From: Rhipicephalus microplus
Lineage: Eukaryota > Arthropoda > Arachnida > Ixodida > Ixodidae
Assembly (NCBI RefSeq): GCF_043290135.1
Contig: NW_027464589.1
Coordinates: forward strand, 7,569,001 to 7,633,000
Direction of reading: 5' to 3'
DNA length: 64,000 bases
Part shown: positions 43,014 through 52,670 of the stretch, piece after piece
Numbering within the stretch: position 1 is the first letter of the stretch
How the letters are laid out: each line of letters starts with the position of its first letter
Notes under the pieces: generated by a model
Seen by the model: only the letters and a program-made list of their open reading frames with translations
Told to the model about the DNA's origin: nothing
The model's database searches: none
Made by a program: the position numbers and the translations under genes

Positions 43014-43750
43014 AATCATACGCATATACGGCTTCTCGCCCTACTTCCGAGCTGTGTGGACGTTTTTGCGTGCGCTCCGCCTGTTCGGCAGATTCAAGGT
43101 CGTGCAAAGTTGTGCAAGGTCGGTTGGTGCATAAGCAGCGTGCAATGAGAGATCACATTTCTCTTAATTTCTTTGTATTAGTGAACACTTTGTATTTGTA
43201 TTTTTTCTCTCCTAATCAATAATTATCGGTGCGAGCACTGTAGGTTTGGGACACGGGCAACGTTGTCGTGACGTTAACTACGTGGCTAGGTGGCTGTTTT
43301 AAAGACGGTCGGGGTGCCCGGTTAGTTGTTAAAGAGCAAGTACCGATCACGAAGGGGACCTAGTGAGAGGCTACTAGCGAAATTGTACATGTATGTGTGC
43401 GTTGTAGGCGGCAGCTTCAAACAGTTGTCGAGGTAGGAGAGTTAACGGAGGCGACTGGATAGCGGGATTAGGGTTGAACGTAGGGCTGTCAGGTGCTCTG
43501 TGCGATGGTCGTGCGGGCGATGGCTAAGGAGGCTAGGAAAACCACGAGAGAGAGTGAGCTGGTGCAGTGCGCCGAATGCAAGCGCTGGTGCTACTTAGAT
43601 GAGACAGCATTCGCGGGTTTGGCCGACGCGCATAGGGCGAGCTTCGTGTGCAGGCTGTGCGAGGAACTGAAGGGGGCCATGCAGCGCATGTAGGCTAGCA
43701 TCAAGGGGCTTCAGGGGGAGCTTAGGGCGGAACGGGAGCAGAGGATAGAA
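43014..43750 (+). pseudogene. LINE ORF1-like relic with PHD-type Cys cluster (right arm)
   Basis: Following the T1 tail is a GC-rich leader without frames, then 43,493-43,693 (66 codons) with CAECKRWC and CRLC, a PHD-like zinc cluster. After a TAG (43,691-43,693) the coding sense continues as a charged coiled coil (GELRAEREQRIELQKQL). The frame 43,814-44,158 is a partly low-complexity extension through the palindrome. It is read as ORF1 of a CR1-type LINE cut off at the palindrome. The left-arm copy carries the same stop. Confidence 0.55.
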
Positions 43751-43930
43751 CTCCAAAAACAGCTCGGAGCATAGGGTGAGCGGGAGGAGGCTACTGCCAG
43801 CCTATTAGAGCAGATGAAGGGCGACCTTCGAGAAGAATGGGAAGGGTGGACCGAGCTCAAGCAGCCGGTGAAGGAGCTGATGGCGCTTTGCCCCGGACCC
43901 GAGCGGTGTGACACGGAAGGCATGGGTAGC

Positions 43931-44004
43931 GGAGAAGGTGACAGGTGGGAAGGAACAGGTGAGAAGGCCTTCTCACCTGTTCCTATCCACCTGTCACCTT
44001 CTCC
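43931..44004. repeat. 74-bp near-perfect palindrome (right arm)
   Basis: Arms of 37 bases (43,931-43,967 and 43,968-44,004) pair around AAGGCCTT with about two mismatches. Same as 10,965-11,038. Confidence 0.85.
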
Positions 44005-44400
44005 ACTGGGTTGGTGGATCCAGGGTTGGTGGATTCTGGAATCATTGGTGAATATGGTGCAAATATTAGTGGATATGGCGGAAATATTGGATATGGTGGA
44101 GACTGTAATGGGCATAATGGCTGATGACGGCGAGAGCGGAAAAAATGATGGCAGATAGTGGTGGTGGTGGCAAGCTAATGGTGGTGACGGTGGAAAACGC
44201 CGGCTGATGACGGCCAGAGGGGAAAAAATGGTGGCAGATGGTGGTGGTGGTGGCGAACCCATGGTGGTGACGGTAAAAAATGCCGGCTGATTTGGCGTGG
44301 CACAACGTATTTGGTGGAAGGCTTGGTGAGCAAGGTGGATGACGGTGGCATGATGGAAGCTCGGTGGATGGTGGTGGAATGATGAAAAAGCAGATGACAG
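44005..44400 (+). repeat. GGTGG/GATG-rich minisatellite (right arm)
   Basis: Imperfect units of GGTGGTGG, GATGGCAG and TGGTGGTGACGG. A segment of about 75 bp near 44,160-44,290 is present twice here but once in the left arm. Confidence 0.65.
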
Positions 44401-46522
44401 TATGGTAAATCACTTATTTCTAGCGTTTCATACTTGTTTGCGCAGAAATATATGTTTATGGTCAAAAGAAACCAACGCTGCTCATCACGCTTTCTAGCAC
44501 GTTTATTTTTCTAGTGGTGTCATCAACGCTTCATTTTTGGTGGAGCGTAGAATATGTGGCCGTGAATTTATGTTTACTTTTCGCGTAAGTACTTACATCA
44601 GTTTGATATCCGCGATGTGTTTCTTTTTTGTGATGTTTAGAAGGCTAGAATTGTCACTGTGAACAGTGACAATAAATGTTTTTCATCAGCGTGCAGTTGT
44701 CGAAAAATAAATGAGCTCCAGTTTGCAATTGCCCCTTTCAATGTTAGAGCAGACCACTGTGGTGACTTGATGTCACCACGCTAGAAATGCAACTCGGCAA
44801 CTCTTGCACACTCTATTGCTTGAGCCGTACCTTTAGGTTAACAAAGTGCGTGCGAATATGCATAAACTTTCACTTTCGACATGCGTCGAGACGAGCCCCA
44901 GTGAGTTCGACTTTCATGTTTCTGTTCTACCACAATGATTTCCACCAAAAGTTAATCCTACCGACCGAGCCCGTACAAGTGTTATCGGCGCTTCTAAGTT
45001 TTAGAATTCACGATTTTGACGAATAAAAATGACAATACAGCACAGCCGTGGCATCAATTAACCCAAATGAAGCCTTTTTTTATTGTGTACGGTGTCCACG
45101 CAAGAAGCGAGAAATATCGATCCGACGCGTTTGCAGCACTTCCACCAAATATACGCCTCCCCTCACCGACAGCCGCCGGTCGCACTCGCCGGCACTTTAC
45201 TGGCTCTTATGCGAGAACAGAGACTCGTCAATTCGTATGCTTACTCAACCAATAGGCTAGTATATTGTTTCTAGCCCACTGCACTCGTTTTGGCCAAGAA
45301 CTTTTGTAGTTGTTCAAAACGACAGAGCAACAGCGGTGCGCTGGCACGACTGCGCTGTGCGTTGCGCGAAAAACATCACAATCAATTGTGTGGTCCTATC
45401 TGTCGAATGAGCATAGAAGCGTCATAAAGCCTGAACACATATCGCCCCTTGGAAGGAGCTACAAACGGATTGTACACTTGGAATTAACCGCCGATAAACT
45501 CTAGCTGCTCCCCAGTTCACTGAGTTGTTTATTTTCTTGCGGTTGTAAATTGTAACAAAAACATACCCAGTCAAAAAAGATTGAATGGGTTCAATAAGTC
45601 ATACCAGTTTTTATCAATTGGTCTTAAATGAAATGAACTGGAAACCGATTGGGATGTGGTGCTTCAATGTGAAGGACCAATTGGACCACACAGTTCCAAT
45701 TGGTCATTTCAATACGTCTCCCACTTCGGATTGATCCCCCAACTGAAATGCTTGTCAGTCCGATTGGTTTCACACATACCAATTGGTAAACCATTGAAAT
45801 AGTGAATTCCTATCGGCCTCCCAATCGGAATGCTTCTTGACCCAATTGGATGTGCACATGCGAAATGGAAAAGACTTTCCAATGGTGGTAGACGCTTTAT
45901 TGGAACCATTCTACTTATAAAGAGTTCATGTTGTAAGTGTTCAACTAGTTGACCTGATGAAAAGCAATATTTTTCAACTTGCTGACCAGCTGAACACCAG
46001 TTCTCTTGATCTGGTTAAACCTAAGGAGTGTCATGTGCATGTTCAGTGAAGTCGCCAATGAGTAAGGTAGTAAAAATTGGTACCATTTTTTTGAAAACCA
46101 CAAAACGCCTTACTATAGTACTCTATCTGCTACAAACCTTTCTTGTCAGTTCACATCTTTGTGATTCGTACAGCCGCCACAGTTTATTCATACGAGAACA
46201 TGAAAAGTGGCTGAACAAGCGTTGGTTTAGTAATAACAGCGCTTCCAAAAACGTTGCGTTCGAAGCGATAAAGGAAGATCAAAATAAACTTTAACATATA
46301 ATTTCTCACTACAAAATTTTGTACTGTTTTGACGAAAGAAATAGTCGTGTAATTTATGTGTTCATAAAAGTGCATGCGCTACGGCAAGCGTCATCAGCAT
46401 CGTCATCACGACCTGACCGCGTTCCTTTGCCACTGCCAGCCAGCCAAAGCGGACATAGGTCACAAGCTTTAGTGGCGTGTTTTATACCCAACGTCTTTGC
46501 AATAGTTATGTTGGCATGGTCC
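44401..46522. other. Arm DNA without recognisable gene (right arm)
   Basis: Partner of 8,602-10,600. It contains the CCAATTGG cluster at 45,615-45,860 and, at about 44,725-44,860, a stretch not present in the left arm. Frames such as 45,016-45,255 are the same as left-arm frames and carry no domain I know. Confidence 0.5.
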
Positions 46523-48152
46523 GTTCAGTCAAGAGGGCGGTGATCATAGTTAAATTCCGAATAAATCGGCGGAAATACGAGCAGAGGCCAAAAAAGCTGC
46601 GCAGGTCCTTCAGAGACGCAGGTTTAGGGAACTCTGCAACTGCCCGAAGCTTGGCGGTGTCAGGAAGAATACCCTCTTTAGATACAACATGACCGATGAT
46701 GGTGAGCTGACTTGCGCCGAAGCGGCGTTTCTTCAGGTTGAGCTGAAGGCCGGCGTCAGTTAGGCACTGCAGCACTTCATCTAGCCTGCGGAGATGCGTT
46801 GGAAAATCCGGTGAAAATATAATCACGTCATCCAAGTAGCACAGGCATGTTTTCCACTTCAGGCCACGCAAAAGATTGTCCATCATCCGCTCGAATGTTG
46901 CTGGTGCGTTGCAAAGACGAAAAGGCATGACACAGAATTCGTAAAGGCCATCAGGTGTGACAAAGATCGTCTTAGGCTGATCTTCAGGTGCCAGAGGAAC
47001 TTGCCAGTAGCCACTCCTTAAGTCAATAAAAGAGAACTCCGTACCTTGGAGGCAGTCAAGGGCATCGTCGATTCTCGGTAACGGGTAAACGTCCTTTTGA
47101 GTTATTTTGTTAAGACGACGGTAGTCAACACAGAAGCGAATTGACCCGTCCTTCTTCTTAACGAGAACGACTGGAGATGCACAGGGGCTGTTCGAAGGCT
47201 GGATGACGCCACACTTGAGCATGTCAGCTACTTGGTCATCGATAACCTGGCGCTCGGCTGCGGACACGCCGCGATAGGGTCTTTGACGCAATGGCGCATT
47301 GGTACCCGTGTTGATGCGGGGACACATGGCTGACGTGCGGCCGAGGGGAGTATGCTGGCAGTCGAAAGAACAACGGAACTTGTTCAGCAGTCGTAGAAGC
47401 TGAGCACGTTGCGAAACGGTTAACGTGTCGGCGATGGCGCTGCTCAGTACGTCCGGCCTAGTAGTCTGCGACGAAGAGGCACAGGTCACTCCGGCGACTT
47501 CGTGTTTGGCGGAAGGACCAGCCGGCATGTCGATAATTGCAGAAGGTTGGAGACTGTAAACACGCCCGACGCACTTACCCCGAAGTAGTGTTACAGGACA
47601 TGGCAACAGGTTCGAGATGAGCAGTCTGCTGACGCCGTCATGAAGTTCTAGAAGGGCATAAGATAGCGGCGAACACTTGCGGCGAACGAAAAGGGCAGAT
47701 GGCGTGAAAAGGGCACTAGACTCGCCGAGAGAGTTGCAAGACACGATGGTAAGGGCAAAAGAGTGCGGCGGTATGATGACGTCTTCAGCAACTAATAGTT
47801 TGTCCCCGGTTTCATGAGCATCATATAATGGAGCGTCGTCAAACACTTCAAATGCCACCTCAGCGCGAGAGCAGTCGATGACGGCCTTATTAGCGGAGAG
47901 AAAATTCCATCCCAAAATGAGGTCATGGGAGCAGGAATCCAACACTAGCAATCCAACGACATAAATGAGGCTATCAATCGCGATGCGAGCAGTACAGGCA
48001 GTGGCCGGTGTGACGTGATCTGCGCTGGCTGTACGAAATGATATACTTGCTAGTGGCGTCATAACTTTTTTGAGCAAGCGGCAGAGTCTAGCACTTATCA
48101 CTGAAACTGCGGCACCAGTGTCGACAAAAGCGAGTGCAGCGACGCCGTCCAC
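46506..48152 (-). CDS. G5 protease and reverse transcriptase, 548 aa, truncated
   Basis: The protease begins at once: FVDTGAAVSVIS has an intact DTG at about residue 11, with LILGWNFL at about 80. RT runs from about residue 300: FCVDYRRLNKITQKDVYPLP, FIDLRSGYWQVPL, MPFRLCNAPATFERMMD (usually FGL, here FRL) and the active-site box YLDD at about 436. It continues through FFGLCSYFRRFI and then ends. The last seven residues come from the inverted arm, so the C-terminal RNase H and integrase are cut off. The active sites of both remaining enzymes look complete. Confidence 0.82.
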   Translation of the reverse strand: MDGVAALAFVDTGAAVSVISARLCRLLKKVMTPLASISFRTASADHVTPATACTARIAIDSLIYVVGLLVLDSCSHDLILGWNFLSANKAVIDCSRAEVAFEVFDDAPLYDAHETGDKLLVAEDVIIPPHSFALTIVSCNSLGESSALFTPSALFVRRKCSPLSYALLELHDGVSRLLISNLLPCPVTLLRGKCVGRVYSLQPSAIIDMPAGPSAKHEVAGVTCASSSQTTRPDVLSSAIADTLTVSQRAQLLRLLNKFRCSFDCQHTPLGRTSAMCPRINTGTNAPLRQRPYRGVSAAERQVIDDQVADMLKCGVIQPSNSPCASPVVLVKKKDGSIRFCVDYRRLNKITQKDVYPLPRIDDALDCLQGTEFSFIDLRSGYWQVPLAPEDQPKTIFVTPDGLYEFCVMPFRLCNAPATFERMMDNLLRGLKWKTCLCYLDDVIIFSPDFPTHLRRLDEVLQCLTDAGLQLNLKKRRFGASQLTIIGHVVSKEGILPDTAKLRAVAEFPKPASLKDLRSFFGLCSYFRRFIRNLTMITALLTERTMPT

Positions 48153-49674
48153 ATGTACGTCCAGAACATTCGTTGGTTAAGTGAGAGGTCTTGGTCTTTT
48201 TGCTGGCGACGCAGTTCCTGCCTCTGGAACTGCGGCAATTAGTTTTCCCGCTCCGGCGATGAAGGACGACGACGCATCGGGGATAGCGAGCGGCGTCGAG
48301 GTGATGGTGAGCGGCGGTTAACAGGACGGCGGTGGTCGGCGTACGATGACGTCTGGTCGGGGGGCTGAGAGCCTGTGAACGAAGAGCGTGGTGGCACATA
48401 AAGGGCAGGTTCGAAGGTCTGGTCGTAGCTCTGGCGGTAGACAGAGACGCGCCGACGGCAATATCGCGCTATGTGGCCAGGCAGCCCACAGGCAAAGCAT
48501 ATTGGGCGATTGTCGAGTGTACGCCATTGTCCACTACTCTGGACGGACCTTGGCTGAGCGAACCGAGGAGTGGGTCGGAGCGGCAGGGCTGAGGGAAGTG
48601 TCGTAAAAGTCTGAAGAGGTGGTCGAGCCGCTACTTCAGCATAGCTTAGAGGTGCATTTACCTCGGCACATGCAACAGGGCTCGGCAATGGTAAAGTGTC
48701 ACGGGCAGATGGCAGAGCCGCGCAAACTTGCTCCTGGATGACCTGGCGAATATTTGCTGGCAGAGGTGACGGTGGTTGGCCGGCTGTTGATAGCAGCGAT
48801 ATCTGACGAGCGACCTCAGCACGAACAAACTCCTTGATCTGTGATAGCAGCGACTGAAGGTCAGATGTGGTGGTCAGGCTTGAGAGGGTGTCATCTGGGA
48901 CGTCAGGGCGTCGCGTGAGAAGACGCTGTCGTCGCAGCTCGTCGAAACTTTGACACAACTCGATGACCTCAGAGACAGTGACAGGGTTCTCGGAGAGCAG
49001 CATTTGAAAGGCGTCGTCGGAAACGCCTTTCATGATATGTCGCACCTTGTCAGTTTCTGCCATCGACGAGTTGACACGCCGGCAGAGGTCGAGGATGTCC
49101 TCTATGTAGCTGGTGAATGTCTCACCAGTTTGTTGGGACCGGCCACGTAGGCGTTGTTCTGCGCGAAGTTTGCGCACACCAGGGCGTCCAAAAACATCTG
49201 CGATGCAGGTTTTGAAGGTGGTCCAAGTGGGTATATCCGCCTCATGGTTTCTGTACCACAGCTTGGCAACATCCGTTAAATAAAACATCACGGTACCAAG
49301 CTTTGTGGGATCGTCCCATTTGTTAGTAGCACTGGCTCGTTCATAAGATTCCAGCCAATCCTCAACGTCTTTCTCGTCGGTGCCGCTGAAGATGTCGGGT
49401 TCTCGCAAGAGCTGGGCACCGGGACAGCTCCTGCGTGGCGAAGCCGGTGGGGGTGTGAAGACAGCGTCGTCGGGCATAACGGACGGCAGCTTTCGGCTAC
49501 GCAGTTCCTGGACTGGGGAAGATCGCAACACTCTCCACCAAAATATAATGTAAATGCAAGGTCACAAGCGGCAAGCGGTATCAGCGTCGGTACAAAAGCA
49601 GCAAGAGCTAGCCGGATGTACGGGCAGCGTCGCAGCAGCAACCAGGCAGTCCTAGCTCGTGCCTCGCGCCAACA
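46523..49674 (-). mobile_element. Ty3/Gypsy retrotransposon G5 (minus), 3' truncated by the right arm
   Basis: In minus-strand order: a short LTR candidate (49,549-49,674, TGTTGG...TTTACA), a TGG-type primer site just after it (TTTTGGTGGAGAG near 49,530-49,545), gag (49,531-48,239), then protease and RT (48,152-46,523). RNase H, integrase and the 3' LTR are missing. The break is at 46,522, the outer boundary of the inverted duplication. Gag and pol frames are long and unbroken, so the element was young when it was cut. Confidence 0.85.
48239..49531 (-). CDS. G5 gag, 430 aa, intact frame
   Basis: Structural protein of the element. The retrotransposon-gag core occupies about residues 60-190: VEDWLESYERASATNKW, WYRNHEADIPTW and FTSYIEDILDLCRR. 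A CX2CX4HX4C knuckle (CFACGLPGHIARYC) is at about residue 345. The last 30 residues are Ser/Pro/Arg-rich. The start was chosen at ATG 49,531, next to the primer-binding site. An ATG this close to the site is unusual, and a later start (for example residue 19) is possible. No stop or frameshift is visible. Confidence 0.8.
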   Translation of the reverse strand: MLRSSPVQELRSRKLPSVMPDDAVFTPPPASPRRSCPGAQLLREPDIFSGTDEKDVEDWLESYERASATNKWDDPTKLGTVMFYLTDVAKLWYRNHEADIPTWTTFKTCIADVFGRPGVRKLRAEQRLRGRSQQTGETFTSYIEDILDLCRRVNSSMAETDKVRHIMKGVSDDAFQMLLSENPVTVSEVIELCQSFDELRRQRLLTRRPDVPDDTLSSLTTTSDLQSLLSQIKEFVRAEVARQISLLSTAGQPPSPLPANIRQVIQEQVCAALPSARDTLPLPSPVACAEVNAPLSYAEVAARPPLQTFTTLPSALPLRPTPRFAQPRSVQSSGQWRTLDNRPICFACGLPGHIARYCRRRVSVYRQSYDQTFEPALYVPPRSSFTGSQPPDQTSSYADHRRPVNRRSPSPRRRSLSPMRRRPSSPEREN

Positions 49675-49708
49675 TGTCGATGTCGCTGCAGTAGTGGGCA
49701 TTCCTCTT

Positions 49709-49715
<7 letters not shown>

Positions 49716-49772
<57 letters not shown>
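49716..49772. repeat. (AT)n microsatellite
   Basis: About 57 bp of AT between the G5 LTR and LINE E. Confidence 0.95.
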
Positions 49773-49773
<1 letters not shown>

Positions 49774-51033
49774 CTAAGGCTTCTGACATCACATTCATCA
49801 ACGTACAACTCAATGGAACGCAAATTAAAGAGGTTGAAATCATCCGAATTCTGGGGTCCCACTTCAATAATCAGGGTAAAAACTCATTTGCTTTGCATAA
49901 ACTACAAACGTCCTGCCTACAAATCTCTCGCATGATTATTTGGTTGTATAACCGACGACGAGGGATTAAAGAACACGACATACTGCGACTAATTCAGGAA
50001 TTTGTTATCTTCCGCATAAACTATAGCTTTCCTTACCTGAGGGTCTTGAAAGCAGACGAGTACAAAATAGACAGAGTCATACGTGTGACTCTCAAGAAGG
50101 CTCTCAACCTACCCCCGTGGACACTCATGGAACGTCTGCTTCAGATGGGGCTCCACAATGCCCTATCAGAACTATTCCACGCACGCCACACAAATTAAGT
50201 CATGTGCCTCGCCATCACTAAAACGGGACGGAAAACACTATCAGAACTTGGCATCGAAGCCCCCATTGAGAGAAGGGGAAAACAACTTATCGAATATAAA
50301 TGGAGGCAGACCTTCGTCATCAAACCACTTCCATGCAACCTGCATCCTCGGTTCCAGGATAATCGACGTCAGGCACGGGCAAAAGTTCACGTCAACTACT
50401 TAGATACTGAGAGTGCCTTCTTTGTCGATGCAGCTGGACCAGTGAACGGCAAATGTACAGCAAGTGTCATTCATTGTGGAAAACAGGTTGATATATATCA
50501 GCCCCGGACACTGCCACAACTAGTATGGAAGAAGCAGGAATCGCTCTCGCTTTACAAAACCCAAGGTCCACTTTCGTTCTAACAGATTTAAAAGCCGCCT
50601 ACCAAAATTTTTGTAAAGGCTACATTGGCCCCATTGCTATCGACTTTTTACACAACTCTCGTGCTCACGCTCAGAGGGCGAATGGAAACAGCTGTTATGG
50701 AAACCCGGCCACTGCGGAGTTAGAGGCAATGAGCTTGCCCATGCCTCGGCTCAAGAATAACTCTTCCTGACCTCCGACCCCAGCATATCGCACCCACCCT
50801 CGGCAATGCGTATGGACCCGTTCCTAACATACACAGATATCCTAGAACATCAAAGACTTGAAAGACAGAAACTTCCGCCCCCGGGGCCAAAGCTCAGTAA
50901 GGAATCTCAGGTAGCGTGGCGTCGCCTGCAGACTTTGTCTTACGTCCCAATCCATACATACTGCCCAAGATAGATCCCAACACATACACACTACAGGGCA
51001 GGTTGTGCGTCACTATAACAGCAACCCTGTACC
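49773..51033 (+). mobile_element. LINE E (I-like, with RNase H), 5' segment
   Basis: 5'-truncated plus-strand LINE beginning after the (AT)n array. It covers the RT end, the RNase H domain and part of the C-terminal region. It is split at 51,029-51,033 by LTR element N and resumes at 55,208. The sequence on both sides joins in one frame through the duplicated GTACC, so they are one element. It is the same general type as fragment F. Confidence 0.8.
49893..50770 (+). pseudogene. LINE E RT end and RNase H relic
   Basis: The frames 49,893-50,198, 50,202-50,582 and 50,525-50,770 follow each other with stops or slips between. The RT C-terminal part reads FINVQLNGTQIKEV and YNRRRGIKEHD. RNase H shows SAFFVDAAGPVNGKCTASV, with its first aspartate, then LTDLKAAYQNFCKGYIGP for the DSxxA block (changed to DLKAA). 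The remainder to 51,028 is in broken frames. Confidence 0.65.
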
Positions 51034-52093
51034 TGTGATGCGGGTTCTTGTTGCTGATTTGTTTTTCTCCCGGGCTGAGCCTCAGAGAGTTTTGTTAATA
51101 AGGACAAAGCCGTTCGGTTTCCAAGAAACACACAAAAAGTTTAATTGAAAAGTAAAAAAGGCAAAGATTCCTCACAAAACAAAACACTTAATAAACAGTT
51201 GACTGGACATGACGAAACACATCTGTAAACACCCAACAAGAACGTTCAAAGTCAGTAACTAAACCTAACGTTCGAAAGGGGCTGAGTGATGGGAGTAGCG
51301 CAAGAGTATCGGTGCAGTCTCACCCACAAGTTGGTTTTCGGCGGTGATGAGAAACCGGAACGCCGTGACTCCTGCGTCAATGCGTGGGCTGGACGAGGAC
51401 GAGGGAACGCTGGCTGCTGGCGACACGTCGAAAAGCCCTACCAAATCGTGATGGTTTCGGCTTGAGGAGCGTGGACACGTCGGAGACGGGAGAACGCAGG
51501 CTGGTGGCGACGCGTCAGAGAACCAGGGTCGACCTAGTCAAGCAGCTGGGCGCACAGCTCGGGCCCGGAGCCCGACGGCTGTAGCTCGCCTGCCGGAACC
51601 AAAGTCCGCAGGCCCTGGAAAGGAGTTCAGGACCGGATGGCCACGGTCCTTTGGAGCGGGAACACGACGGCAGGAGGCCCCGGCCGGTTGAAGACCTGCA
51701 GGCTCGGGTCCTACGCCCGACGGCCCATCTTCAGCGCCCGGTCCGGTGACGACCTTCCGCTTGCCCCGTCTTCTTCGAACTCCCCTTGCTCTGGTCTGCT
51801 CAGGCTCCTGCTTCAGCTCTGGCCCACTTGTCTCGTTCTCATTGGAGATACTACTGTTTCGTGGTGTCAAGCCATTGGGCCTTGAAATCTCCGTGTTCGC
51901 TGCCCATTGGATGTTTTACCTTTTGTTTACTTCACGTCCTGCCACGCATCCTCGTGCTTGACGCTCTTTAACGTCGTCATTCTTGTTTAAGCAGCACCGC
52001 ACGTGCACTCTGGTATTTCTCCTTTTGTTTTTTTTTTTTCCGTGACGCGCACTTTTCGAAGGCGCGCACTTTGAACGCGCACCACACATCACA
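51034..52093 (-). repeat. Element N 3' LTR (1,060 bp)
   Basis: Copy of 54,146-55,207 at a fixed offset of 3,112-3,114 bases. Starts TGTGATGCGGG, one G/A base shorter than the other copy. It contains a GC-rich middle part (51,380-51,800) with overlapping short frames. One of them, 51,538-51,870 on the element's sense strand (110 codons), is unbroken in both LTRs but has no recognisable domain. Confidence 0.93.
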
Positions 52094-52107
52094 TACGCCC
52101 CCCTTTC
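52094..52107 (-). promoter_or_regulatory. Element N polypurine tract
   Basis: On the minus strand GAATGAAAGGGGGGCGTA lies directly upstream of the 3' LTR start TGTGATG. Such a purine run primes plus-strand synthesis in LTR elements. Confidence 0.75.
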
Positions 52108-52114
52108 ATTCAAG

Positions 52115-52410
52115 TTTTTTTTTTTTTTTAGAAAAAAAAACTGCCGATGAGTGCGCGTTCTGCACTACGTCACAATTACACCACATATTTGCACCACGCA
52201 GTTCAACACATCACACCGATGGCACCACACTGCTTCTTCGTTGACATGTCTCACGTCGAAACACCGAGTCCACAGAACGTAACATTCAACCAACAACAAT
52301 AAGAAAAGTTTTTTTTTTTTTTCGAGAAGAAAAAAAAAACTGCCGTTGAGTGCACGTTTCGCACTGCACCACAATTTACCCACATATGTCCGCCACACAG
52401 TTCACTGCAT
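52115..52410. repeat. Duplicated T-run/A-run module in element N
   Basis: Two copies of an approximately 100-base unit (52,115-52,215 and 52,309-52,410). Each starts with 14 or so T, then a short spacer, 9-10 A, then ACTGCCG(A/T)TGAGTGC and a CAC-rich stretch ending at CAGTTCA. Each T-run/A-run pair could fold as a hairpin in RNA or single-stranded DNA. They lie between the ORF and the polypurine tract. Confidence 0.8.
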
Positions 52411-52670
52411 TGCCCAAAGGTCCACATTCACTAACCTCAAAATACGCAAGAAGTGAGAAAAAGTATGGACACATCTAGCGGATTGTGAAAATCCCCAAAT
52501 TAGTAGTACACCACCCCTTTTTTTTTATCATATATACCCTATCATCTCAAAAACTATACATCATGTTAATGTTACATTGCATGTAACTTCTTCAAATATT
52601 TACAAGCAACACCCTTCCATGGTCCGCAAGCAAGATCCAAAAGAAACCAGCGGGAAATCGAATTTGACGC
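52411..52670. other. Element N noncoding region
   Basis: AT-rich stretch between the duplicated modules and the end of the ORF. No motif recognised. Confidence 0.5.

Larger units (their letters stand above)
40673..46522 (+). repeat. Right arm of large inverted duplication (5.85 kb)
   Basis: Reverse-complement partner of 8,602-14,306. The inner edge cuts LINE D. The outer edge coincides with truncation of Gypsy G5. Since both neighbours are truncated here, while the T1 LINE in the left arm extends beyond the shared segment, the right arm is probably the inserted copy (inference). It is about 160 bp longer, through an extra minisatellite unit (about 44,160-44,290) and a segment near 44,725-44,860 that the left arm lacks. 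Confidence 0.9.
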
